Notes under the pieces: model-generated
The model's database searches: none
Told to the model about the DNA's origin: nothing
Seen by the model: only the letters and a program-made list of their open reading frames with translations
Shown: one piece after another, positions 49,294 through 60,735 of the stretch
Position numbering within the stretch: position 1 is the stretch's first letter
Layout of the letters: each line of letters begins with the position of its first letter
NCBI GenBank assembly: GCA_020086605.1
Contig: JACBWW010000008.1
Location: forward strand, 18,029,730-18,093,729
Source: Lanius collurio
Lineage: Eukaryota > Chordata > Aves > Passeriformes > Laniidae
Length of the DNA stretch: 64,000 bases
Direction: 5' to 3'
Translations under genes and position numbers: made by a program

Positions 49294-49823
49294 TATTATG
49301 GTTTAATATCAGCTGGCAGCTAAGCTCATTCACTCACTCTCCACTAGGATGGGGGAGAGAATCAGAAGAGCAAAAGTGAAAAAACTTGTGGATTGACAAC
49401 AAGGCAGTGTAACAGGGAAAGCCACCTCCTGAGGGCAGACAGGCATTCAGCCATCCCCCAGGAGAGTGGGGCCCTATCATGTGTAACAGTGATTTGGGAA
49501 GACAAACCCAAGCACTCCAATCATCCTCCCCCTTCCTTCTTCCTCCCCCAGCTTTACATGCTGAGCACAATGCCATATGGGATGGGATATCCCTTGGGTC
49601 AGTGGAGGTCAGCCTTCCCAGCTGTGTCTCCCCTGTAACTCCCTGTGCCCCCCAGACTCCTGGCTGGTGAGGTGGGTGAGTAGCAGAAACAGCTTTGATG
49701 CCGTGTGAGCCCTGCCCAGCAATAGATATGTAAATGTATTACCAACAACACTTCCAGCAAAAATCCCAAGTATAGGCATATTCCACCTACTATGGAGGAA
49801 ATTAAACCCAGTCAAAACCAGCA
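49294..49823 (+). mobile_element. Solo LTR of a common bird ERV family
   Basis: Starts tattatggtttaatatcag (family start TGTTATGGTTTAA) and runs through ctggcagctaagctcattca, gggggagagaatcagaagag, gcattcagccatcccccagg, ttgggaagacaaacccaagc, cttacatgctgagcacaatg and gtcagtggaggtcagccttc to the end cagtcaaaaccagca. This order is characteristic of a widespread bird solo LTR. It is degraded, its first bases are mutated, and no clear target duplication was found. Confidence 0.8.
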
Positions 49824-52800
49824 TGTTAACTTAATTGTGCATTCTTCTTTTGGACAACCTAACTGCCACTGACAAAAGTAGCTCTTTTTTCACAGGTCCC
49901 AATTTAGCTAAGGAGAGATGTGGAATGAAGTGCCTCCCATTAGCACTTTTCCATAAAGACAGCTGAAACTACCAAGCTGCCTCTCTCATATCTAGGCTCT
50001 GCTTGCCTCTTCCAGCCAGATCAATCTACTATGGCCAGACACTTTAATGTACGGAAATGGGATTCCCCGTCACTGTGCCAGAAATACTAACCTCCAGGCA
50101 GATAAGTGGTGAAGTTCCTGCTTGATGTTTTCCCTTTAAACTGTATGCTACAGTATTTAAAAAAGTTTTCAGCTAACAAGATAATTTCAAACACTGACAA
50201 AGAGAAATAATTTGTGGATGAGCCATTTAAAAAACTCCTATAACTGGCAGAGGAATACATTACTTTTAAGGGTGCTGACTTTATCAGTTGATGTGAAGTT
50301 GATATCAGTGTAGCAGACACAGAAACACAATAAATCAGGGAGTTCTGAAAGGCAGCCAAGTACAGAAAGAATGAATTACATGCAGAAAATTCCTATTATG
50401 GAGATGAATAATTTAACAAGATAGAAAAAAAGGATATGTTATCTTAAGTACTGAAGGATTAACTGTATTACTTTACCTCGGACAATCTAGTTATTCAGTG
50501 AAGACTTTTCTCAATCGCAGATATTATTTCAGCTAAGATATTTGATTTTAAATTGAACTACAGTAAACTGGCAATGTGATACAGTCCAGAGCTGTACAGT
50601 AAATAAGGGAATGGTAGCAATTTCTTGTGGTACTCAGTGGATTTTGTTTTCAAAACATTGAATGTGGGTGTCAGGCTACATGTATAATCCTGCACTGGTG
50701 GAAAGGGTAGGACCTAATGCTCTTTGTGATCTTGAGAAGCAAAATGAGAGACTGTCACTCTTGGAGGGTGTATCTGAGAGTTGTGGTAGGTTTCTTTATT
50801 GAGAGACTTTGAGCTAACACCTTTCTTTGAATTTTTTTGGGAAAGTAATAAAGAAAGGTGTAAAAAGGATGTTTTAGACATGAATATGGGAGAGGCATTC
50901 CCCCTTCTAACCAAAGCCTTTCATAAAGTCAATGTATGCTGGGATAGAAGGGACAATTTGGAAGCCTGTTTTGGGGAGAAAGGCAGACCACTATTTGAAT
51001 CAATCTGAGAAAAAGCACTTTAGCATGTGTGCATATGTATTCACTTACCTTAGCAAATGCTCTTCTTTGGAGGAGACTATTCCTCAGCCATCATGGAAAG
51101 AAACCAGCTAGTAATTGCTTTATTTTCCTCATGTTTGGAAAGCAGGGACCTGAAATTGAAAATTATAGGGCTTTCTTTTTCAGTTCAGAGACATGACTTG
51201 CAAGGGCAACCAAGTCAAGTTCCAAATCTGTGAAGCCGTTGTGTTTGTCAAATAGAATATGGGCCAGTGGCAAGGTTGCCAATGAGTACAGATAACTGAA
51301 GATTTTGTATGCAGCTCATAGGTGTGACTAGAATATTTTCAAATCGATATGCTAAATTGTATAATACTACCCCTTTAAATTTGTTTTTTATTTGTTATTA
51401 TTTGTATGCTATCACTTCAACGTTGCCCCTTGGTTTACAAATGCTGTTCTTTGGAGATGGTGGAATTACAGAGTCTTGGAACAAAGTTATTCCTTTATGT
51501 CTTTCTCAAGAATCTGTGGAACATTGATAATCTTTTCTACTTAAAAGAACACAACAGAATATCACTTTCAGCATCTGTTACAAATTGTTCATTTCCAGCA
51601 TACTGTTGTTTTTTTTTTTTTCTTTTTGCACTGTAAGTTTTATCAAGACATATTTAAAAGGATGCTGAAAAATCTCATGATTACTATCTAGACTAGTATT
51701 ACTAGACCAAACCTGGGGAAGAGCTGCCTAGGTGTGCAAAAATACGTGATTCATGAGATTAAAGGCTTCTATCTCTCTAATTCAAGTTATGGTGCCCAGC
51801 AGGACAAAGTGGTTCAGATGGTCATCTGCAGCTACCAGCTGTCTTTGGGGAAAGAATCTAAAACTGCAAAATATCTGTAGACTCTGTTGAATATGGTACA
51901 ATGACTGCACATACAAGAGTGGGTTTTATGAAATGCATTTTGCCCCAGAGATTTTAGAAATTGTTATGGCGTGGTTTACAAGAGGAAGAAGAACAAGAAA
52001 GGAATGTGAAGAATAACTGTACCTAAAAAGGATTTAAGGATGGACATACCAAATCTACATGATTTCTATTCTTGTCAAATTCATGCTAACTCACCCCAGG
52101 TCACCTGTGTTTTCATTCAGTATCACTAGGATTTCTGTATAAACAGGTCAACAGCTCTTTTCAAAAACTGTATCTTTTTATGCATTAAAGATAAATTCTT
52201 ACATTTTTTAGTAATAGAAATTTTATCAACACAGAGAGTTCAGTGGGCATATTTAGGAAGATAATTCAGTAAGGTCCAAGTTTTTATCTTGACAGATTTC
52301 TCTGTATTTTTTCATGAGATTAAAGTATAAATTTTATTTTACACTATATTATAAAATAAACTATAGTAATAAATATGTCAATATTTATTTAATAGTAATT
52401 AAAAAAAATAAATTACTTCCTCTTAATCTAAAGCAATTCATTAAAATTATTTATTAGAAAAAAATTAAAGTAATGTTAGCTTCAGATTGGTAAAACTCAG
52501 ATTTTGAAACCATGGAATTTCCTAGGCAGGACAAATTTTGCTCCATATGCTCTAATATGTAATTTCTGGTCTGTTCATACTGTTTAAAGTGTTTCTTTCT
52601 TGCTTATTAATTCTTTTGCCTCTTATCTTTCTTGTAAATGATGGTCTTCTAAATCTTAAATCCTAGGACCATGCAGATGGCTTTCCAGGAAGGATGGCTC
52701 GTTAATGCACTGAAGCCACCTGCCATCTGTAAAACGAATAATCTTACTCTAATCAGATTTTAGGGAGGGATGTTTCACATTTAGATGTAACATTAAATTA

Positions 52801-55800
52801 ACAGCACCAGAAAAGTGAAACAATTGCATAAAGAATATAAATTCAGTTTTTATAGATTTCTGTCAGTATTGTGAAAAATAATCACTGCTAAGGAAGATGG
52901 TGATCTTCTGAAATGTTTTAGCAGATGCTACAAGTATTTGACTACAGCACTAGCCATCTGACTGCAATGGAGGATTTTCATGTTGACTGGAATTTATTCT
53001 GTTCTTTTAACAGTGAAACAGTGATTTTTCTTTTTTTTTTCCCTCTCCTTCTTACATGCTTCCCTCTTTCTACACAGAAGGCAATCCTAGATAAGCAGAT
53101 TAATATGTGGGATAGCTCCTCTTCATTGTTCTGTGCAGCACTTCCAGCTTTTCATAGCCAGTTGGACTTGTTAGGAGAAGCTGAGCGATTGGTTGTTTCC
53201 TGGGCTCCGTTTCATAAATTATAGCCCAGCATGCATGAGCATGATTCCTACAGTTGCAGTAATCCAGAGGCCTGTCAGTTCCTGACTTTATGCATGTTTA
53301 TTCCTACTTGTTTTATAATATTGCACTGGAATTTCCTGTCTTAGATAGTTTGGTATTGCATCGTCAGGACTCTGTGAGTAATTTTGACTTTTTCTACTCT
53401 GTTAATTACATACCGTAAACAAGAATGCTTGTGTTTAGGAAGTAGTTCACTGGAAGCTAACGTTCAAGATTCTGTGCTGTTTAAGATCAGGTAAGTTAAC
53501 TTTGTAGCTCTTCTCTTGCTAGGTTTAAAATAGCTCTGTGATGTTACATGTGTTCAGTGCATTTGGGGTTCATTCACGTCTGAAATAGACTGTGTTTGGT
53601 CCCATAGTTTTTGTTCTTCTGTAATAAAATATAGTGGTGTTGCATTACATCTCATTTATGCCTAATTAAGACATGTGGCGTGTCTCACATTTTCACAGTA
53701 TACTGTATACTAGCAATTGTGGTAGAACTAATGAAGAAATGTACACAATTCTGTGCTTGTAATATGATAAAGAATCCCCACTCCTCTCATACTCACCCCT
53801 TTCATCTCCTCAAAATAAGAACATACATATCAGTAAAAGGCAGGATAGTGTTAACAACTGGTATGTTAAACAACTGCAAGGCTTTATGTTTATGTTAAAC
53901 AACTGCCCCCCCTCCTTCCCCCTCCCTCTTCCCCCCATTTATAAGTGCTATGATGTTTTCCTTAATTTGTAGAGAGATATTTTTCATGGCAAGAAAAATA
54001 ACAGCATGTTGGAGTTCAGACTTTTAAAAAGCAAATTCAACCCACAGTGAACTAGAAACCTGTGGGAAATGCTGTACAGGATCTGTGGTTTAATCAGATG
54101 GAGTTATCACAGTGATTCCCTTGTTGGTTTCCTGAGATTGCCAGGTGTTACCTCTGCACAACTCAGGTTTAAACCAACAGAGCAACAGATTGAAATCTGA
54201 AATAAGAAACCTACAAAGGTAATGCTCTACACTTCTCTCATAAATGCTATAAGATCATATTCACTACTATAAACACATGTCCATGCAAAGAACTTTCCAT
54301 GTTGCTTTATTTTTCCTCTGGAAATGTCACTTTGCTGTGTGGTGTAATAAAGCTAGTGTTTGCTGGTAAATAGCTTGGGTTATACCAAGATGCATTGATG
54401 TTCTGCTAGCAAGATATAAGCTTCTGCTCTTTCTTATTAGCTTTCCTTTTTGAAGCCTTAGCTTTTCAGATGGAATTGTGTGACTAAATAATTTTAAACA
54501 GTAAACATTCTTCAGACAGCTGCCTTGCTCTTTCTAATATATATTATTGCTCCTGGGTATATAAACTGCCCTTGTAAGACTTGTCTAGATATCTCTTTTT
54601 GCTAGCAAAGAAATTATTTTTCAACCCTGAAATAGAAAACAGTAAAGTAATTTTAACAATATTACTGCTTGCATGTCTTACATTGTAAAGTGACCATCAC
54701 AAACTGAAAGTGAATACTATGGTAATTCTGTCTCAAATATTTTTGTTAGATATGGATCAGCAAACTGAACAGCTAAGCTCTTCTAAATGGCTTTACAAAG
54801 TTTAACAAGAGGTTTGCTCACACAGATAATATTTGAGGTAACTTTTGCCAACTTTACCATACTGGTCAGATAAAGCAAGTAGATATGCTATTACCTTTGG
54901 TAATACTAAGCCTAAACCACAGTGAAATCAGTTTGACTGAGAAGATATGAATTGAGACAGTGAATTATAAGTTATTAATTCCTACAATATTTATGTAATA
55001 AGAAATAAGAATCCAAAGTTCTCTTAGATGTGTAATCTAGTTTCAGCAAGAGTTTCTCTGATGTATATGAAGCACAAGGAATTAAGCTGGTGAGACATTA
55101 AACTTGGAGAATGTGGTATGCTAGTGTGAACAGCTGTGTGATTTGTCATGTCTCATCTGAATGGAAGTTATTCCTGACAGGAAAATTTTTTTCATATAGT
55201 CAGGTTATTTAGCTCTGAACATTGCTACTTTACTTCTGTGCTCAGTGAAAATGAGAGACTATGGAAAATAACTTGCAAGTTTAAGTGAGTTTCTTATGAT
55301 GATGTGTTTGCTGTGATCTTAAGGTGAGCAATGTGTGGTAGCTGAGCAATGGCCTGCTAACAATACTGTTAATACCATGTTTCCAGCTGAAACTGTACTG
55401 AGGCAGACTTCTATATGTATTATTTGGAATCTAACATATCACAAGCAGTGCCTTCAGGCTGGATCAAAGTCCTTTTGTGCTGGATGCTGTTCAAACAAGT
55501 AGTGAAAGGAAGTCCCTGCCCTTATGAGATTATAAGCTAAACAGGGTGGTAGGTACAGGATGGGTATGTGCACAACTTATATATAACCTTGGGCAAGTCA
55601 GAGCAGGTCAACAGCTAAAGAAGGAGTGAAATTCTGGAATATATTTGCAATATGATGTTGTGTTAGATATATCTGTAGCAAAGACTTGAGGCAATGAAGG
55701 CCCACATTAGGACACCTGTTTGATCCAAGTAGCAGTATAGGTGCATTGCTAATTAGCTAATTAGGCCAAAATTAGCTTGCACTGAACATTTTACTGCTTC

Positions 55801-56079
55801 TTGTCTAGAAGCTCCCACAATTTATAGCTCAGGGCCTCCAATGCTACTTGAAAGAAACTTCTTAAGTTAAACAATTCATGCAATATTTTACATCCACTTA
55901 AGGAAGGCTAGATAGCTAGATTTTTAGAACTCTTTGGAAAGGTTTTCCCAAGGGTTTAGAAGAGAGTCTCAGAGTTGCAGCCTTGTTTAAAACGTGCCAG
56001 AGGCATTTCTTTATAAATGAAAGGGAGCTTAACTTCACAAGGAAGACAGCACAAGTTGTAGCTTCTAGATAGTACATAC
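49824..56079. other. Gene-poor region
   Basis: 6.3 kb. It contains a very AT-rich segment (52315-52470), a pyrimidine-rich run (53901-53940, almost all C and T) and a short duplicated tatgttaaacaactgc (53862 and 53891). A + frame at 52925-53224 follows an acceptor-like ctacacag but has no donor, so no gene is called. Confidence 0.5.
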
Positions 56080-56119
56080 CTTGATTCCTCCTGTCTGTCT
56101 TGTTTGTATTGGTGTTTGG
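56080..56119 (-). other. Possible 40-nt exon of a minus-strand transcript
   Basis: On the minus strand a strong acceptor (ttttatttgcttcag) and a strong donor (CAAG then gtatgt) enclose 40 nt. The pair of good sites at this short distance is suggestive only. Reading frame and connection to the exons at 57.8-60.7 kb are unknown. Confidence 0.2.
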
Positions 56120-57783
56120 CTGAAGCAAATAAAATCCATGTGTGTTAGTCTCCTTAAATTTTAAGTTGATATGAAGAAATGCTTTACATAATTTGAAAGA
56201 ATTTATAAAAAGGAAGAAACTCCTCCTTAACCTTGAAGATCAGGTGCTTTCAGTGTGACTGCAGGTACCCATGTCGGGAACTAAAGTTAGCCCATATTAT
56301 CCTAATTCATGGCAACCTTGGGAATTAAGTACTGGTCAAAGTTAGTAGAGGATCAGACAGGGCCTTCCACTGCTGTTGCTATAGCTATGTAATTTTGTTT
56401 GAAAATATTAAGTGACTTTGTGCATGGCACTACTTGCCTTTGGAACAAATATTTCTACATACCTCAATTTTACAGATCTAAAATACTTTATATTCAAAGA
56501 AGAATGTATTTATGTGACTGTATTGCCATGGTTCTAAGTTGTAATCCGTCATACAAAACACTAAAGAACTTATAAGTAGAAATCTTGCATTTGCACTAAA
56601 AATGAAGAGCCAAATGTATACTGAACTTTTTCTTCTCTCATTTACAGTGGTCATTTAAATTTCTAAATAACCATGCACTATATAAAGATTGTTCCAGAGC
56701 TTGAAATACAAATAAAGGGGTTAAGATTAAAAAAAAAAAAGATTGTTTTTTTCTTTATTTTTGAATGGAAGATGTTTTGCCCTCTTCCCGGATGATCATT
56801 AAGCATTTAAATGGTCTTGGAAACAAGCAAAAAAGTGTAATCATGTCAGTATGATAATGTATTGTATCCTCCTAATACAGCATAAGCACACGTGTTTGAT
56901 GTCTGTGTGTTTTGGTAGATCATCCAGCAGATTGAAAAGTGTGGAATGAGGAGAACAGAGAGAGAGAGAGAGAGGAAAGAAGGAGAACTAGAAGGAAAAA
57001 AGTGAGTTCCCATCACATTTGGAAGATACCAAAGGAAATAACTGAGAATATTGAAATGAAAATTAGCTGTTCCATACACTATCTTCAAAGTATTTTAAAA
57101 CCGTTGATTTATAGTATTAAATAAAGTATGTGGTGCAATTTGGCCCAGAGGGGAAAAGAAAAAGTCTCAAGTCAAATTAATGAACCAGCTCTTGGCTTGC
57201 TTCTGTAATTTTGCATTGTAGTCACTTTCTGTATGATAGTTATTCTCTGAACTTACAGTTCATAAAATACACCTCAAAGATTAATGTGTGGATGTTCATG
57301 GTAGGTGAGAATTTACATTTGTATTTAAATGGAAAAGCCTGATTATTTGCAGGTATTTGCATTCTCAGGATCAAGGACAGAATTGCTTTGGTTTTGTTGT
57401 GTCAGGATTTGAGTTTTGTGCATCTGAAAAAGTAATTCTCTGTTCCTGTGTCCCAGCTTGCTCTGCTTGAATGAAAGTATTGTTACCCAAAGTAGAATGC
57501 AGATGTATTTACATTTTCAGGCAGTAACATAAACATTCTGCCCAAGCAGCAGAACTCCTGGCTTGTGTGCGGAGAACATGCTGTTCACTCGGCTCGCTGG
57601 AACTTGCTGTTCCCTGCATGAGAAATGACGGTGTCTTTTGCATTAAATAATTGCTAGCAAGTTTTACCTGTCATGATGATTCGAAGAGCTAGCAAAGCTC
57701 AACCTTGCTGTAGCCTGAATTCTGAATTACAGCCTGTAGATAGTCTGTTAACTTTCTTGATGCATCATATTCTAAGTACGATC
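56120..57783. other. Spacer or intron of the minus-strand unit
   Basis: AT-rich, with an (AG)n run at about 56958-56976. No supported exon. Confidence 0.45.
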
Positions 57784-57860
57784 TCATTTATATCTCCAGT
57801 TTTGACAAAGCAGACCAAAACCTTTTTGAATTTTCATGGTTAGAGGCTCTTGAGTAAGGA
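57784..57860 (-). CDS. Candidate last exon of unrecognised minus-strand gene
   Basis: Acceptor tatgtatttacag on the minus strand ending at 57861. In the phase left by the exon at 58813-58929 it reads VLTQEPLTMKIQKGFGLLCQ and a few more residues before TGA. It is short and has no homology, so it is the weakest of the four exon candidates. Confidence 0.25.
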
Positions 57861-58812
57861 CTGTAAATACATATTTTGTAGGTTGTAAAACTAAAAAATG
57901 AAATTATTCTAGTACAGTAATGGATTTGAAAAGCTGAAGGGAGAAAACCAGCTTTTTGTGTATTATACATAAGAAATTAGTTGTGTATAAATTTTTTATT
58001 AAAGTGTGGATGACAAAAATTGTATTTGATGTGTGTTTGGATGTGGTCTGAGGGTAAGATAGGAATTGAAGTGGAAGAAGGTGGAAGGTGGTTTTATGGC
58101 CTGTGACAGAAAAAGATATAGATGGAATAATGGGACTCTGCTATATAAATTGAGCTGACAAAGCTTGAAAGCTGCTTTGTACTCCATTTCACAGGTAAAC
58201 TGGAATTTTGCGAGCATAAGGGATGTGCATACTGTGAAGTGTGATTAATTGAATCCATGTTTCTCTGTTGTAGTTGTTCTGAACAGTTCTCCCAAATCTT
58301 TTCTGCTTAGTTAACAAAAATTGCATTTGACTGCATTACATAGATGTCTGACACAACAGGAGAAAGCAATACAGCTGATCTTGCTACCGTGAATTTCAAT
58401 ATGTGGCTCAATCAATACTTGATGATAGTTGTACTTCTCCTAAAGTACACCTTTTTGCAAATGCAATTAAAAATAACAATGTTTTGTTCATTTCATCTTA
58501 GAAATTTGAACACATAGGCTCCTTTTTAACATTAAGTGCCTTAATATATTTCTTTTTACACCATTTAAAGTAGTACATGTGATAATTAATGATGATTTAT
58601 CCCCAAAACAGAGTTAGTATGTGGTTGTACATATATAACAATTTATATGCACAATTAAAAGTTGAATTTTTTGATGCTGATTTTGCGTGTTGTTTTTAAA
58701 CCTTGAATATAAAATTTTATTCTATCTGCATAACAACATTTTTAATTTTTCTTCAAAATCAGTATCTGAGAGTTAAGATGTTCAAAAGTAGTCTATCTAT
58801 TCCTTATCTTAC
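57861..58812 (-). other. Candidate intron of minus-strand unit
   Basis: AT-rich sequence between two exon candidates. Nothing else was recognised. Confidence 0.3.
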
Positions 58813-58929
58813 CATCTAGGGATCTCCCTAAACTCTTTGAGCTCTGGGCATTGATGTCAAGGTTTGTAGTTTCATTTATAGACAAAGAGTCTGCAATGAT
58901 TCCTATCGTTCTGTCTCTTCTTTCTGGCA
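58813..58929 (-). CDS. Candidate exon of unrecognised minus-strand gene
   Basis: 117 nt (39 codons) with a consensus donor (GATG then gtaaga) and an acceptor (tttgcccatag). The open phase is 1 at both ends. It would read PERRDRTIGIIADSLSINET and then a Ser/Asn-rich stretch to SLGRSLDG. I know no family for it. The splice signals are the main support. Confidence 0.42.
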
Positions 58930-59120
58930 CTATGGGCAAATGTAGAAAAGAAGATAAGAGTTCTATGAGAATGTATTTTCTACTTTCTTTACACTCAGTA
59001 CATACATACACTGCTATAAAATTAGTGTGGTGATTAGACATTTATGTGCACAAACCACCACTTAGACAAAGATAATCTTTAAAATGCAAATTATACTTGA
59101 AAAACCTCTTAAAAATTAAA

Positions 59121-59440
59121 TCAAGGCCTGAATTTTTTAATATTTGCATTTTCCAGAATCTGAATACTGTATGCAGCTTCTGGACTCAGCTCATGTGGAG
59201 GTTTGAACATCTGTGGTTCATCCATGTAAACAGATGGTGAGACCTGTGATGTCCAAGGCACTTGTGGTGAAACGTGGTGTCTGGCAGAAATATATTTGTA
59301 CATCCACCTATCTGTGACCACTAAAACGACTGGCCTTGCTCCAGCCTTTTTGTATATGAAATTTCTAGAAGTGTGTTGCCATTGATCTTCAGGGACATAC
59401 AGTCTGTTATTTGCCTCTGTTATCTCCATATGGATGCTCC
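59121..59440 (-). CDS. Candidate exon of unrecognised minus-strand gene
   Basis: Acceptor atcttgatag just before 59440. In phase 1 it encodes SIHMEITEANNRLYVPEDQW, then RNFIYKKAGARPVVLVVTDR and a Pro-rich SPQVPWTSQVSPSVYMDEPQ, ending in TGA at 59121. If it instead splices on to 58929, the only phase-1 donors near the end are weak (for example A then gtattc at 59167). The peptide is compositionally like real globular protein, with Trp, Tyr and His and little low complexity, unlike nearby chance frames. No family was recognised. Confidence 0.5.
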
Positions 59441-60424
59441 CTATCAAGATATTTAATTATGAAAAGAGGGGAAGTTCTTAATCACTAACCTTTTTTATAA
59501 TAGATTCCTACTTTGTAGATATAGCGCAGCATGTGTGTATACAGTAAATGAAACAACTAGCTGAGACCTGAAAACACCAGTTTTCAATATGCTTTGAATT
59601 TGATTAAAATTAAAAGTTATAGGAACATGTACCTAAGGACCTGTTAATTGTTATTGTGGGATATTTTTATTTGAACATAAATATCTCCTTTGAAAAAGCA
59701 TCTGTTGCTCTGAATAATCTCAAGTTTATTTTGGATAAAGCCAGCTACTCCCCATAACAAAACAAAGTCTGAAAACATAAATTGTGGTCATTATAGTAAT
59801 TTCCTGAAGCCTTCTCACAGAAATGCCACTAAAGCCCTTTAGTCAAATACTCATATTGAATTGCTTTTTTCATGTGCATAGCTGTGGAAATACTAATATA
59901 TAGGATAAACCATGGGATGAGATAGTCATAATACCAATGTTTCCAAGAAGTGCAGTACAGAATCATCAATAGTCTAATAATTTTTCTGTGCAAGAGGAAT
60001 AATGAAAGATGACTTTTAAAATCCAGGGAAAGCATAGCACTATAAAAGAGTCACATCACTGTAATGGAACAAATATAGCCTCTTATTTCCAGTGGAGTCT
60101 ATTGTTTGTAGTTCAGTAGGAAAATCCAGCAACAGTAGAAAGGAAAAAAGGGTTTCCTGTAGGTTTTTTAGCAACATTTGTCAGCATACTTGGTAAGGTG
60201 GGAAATGAATAGGGAAAAAGTTAAAAAATAACCCTTTCAGAAACCATTTAAAATCCAGGAAATGTCTGCTTTTGCAATGTGTTAGACTGAGAAATTTGAA
60301 GGTGATGTTTATGGATAAAAGACTTGATTCTTCTTACTTTATTTTCTTTCTGAATGTGCTGTTTCAACAGAGAAAGAATTGCTTACTTTTGGATATTGTG
60401 TCCTCTAACTTCAGCTATTGATTT

Positions 60425-60735
60425 TTAATTCTCTCTCTCAGTGAGTCTTATCGCATCTAAGAGCAAAATATCACCTTCAAACTCTTCCATTAACATGTGA
60501 TAATATCTTTGTAAGTACTTTCCTGTCCTGGCTAAGATTCTAAGCTTTTTACTATAATCCCCGAGTTTAGATATTCTTGATCCATCTAAACTATGTTGAG
60601 CATTACTTGAAAAATTCCTCTCTTCATTGAGGATGCTTTTCAACCTTAGAAGGTTTTCATGGCTCATTGAAGTTTCTGCTTTCAGAGATACTAAGCAATA
60701 TAGCACATCAGTTGTATTAGTGTTAGTGGCCTGTT
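60425..60735 (-). CDS. Candidate exon of unrecognised minus-strand gene
   Basis: A strong acceptor (ttttcttcccag) precedes 60735. In phase 1 it encodes TTDVLYCLVSLKAETSMSHE, then LLRLKSILNEERNFSS, then KLRILARTGKYLQRYYHMLM and EEFEG. A donor (GAAG then gtgata) at 60475/60474 would leave phase 1, which fits the next exon exactly. Read through, the frame ends in TAA at 60425. The peptide is Leu/Lys/Glu-rich with helical character. Upstream exons, promoter and start codon were not found in the remaining 3.3 kb. Confidence 0.5.

Noticed and set aside
52925..53224. Plus-strand open frame after an acceptor-like ctacacag, possible PDE4D or unknown exon
   Set aside because: No donor in the frame, no similarity to PDE4D isoform exons, and it ends at an ordinary stop.
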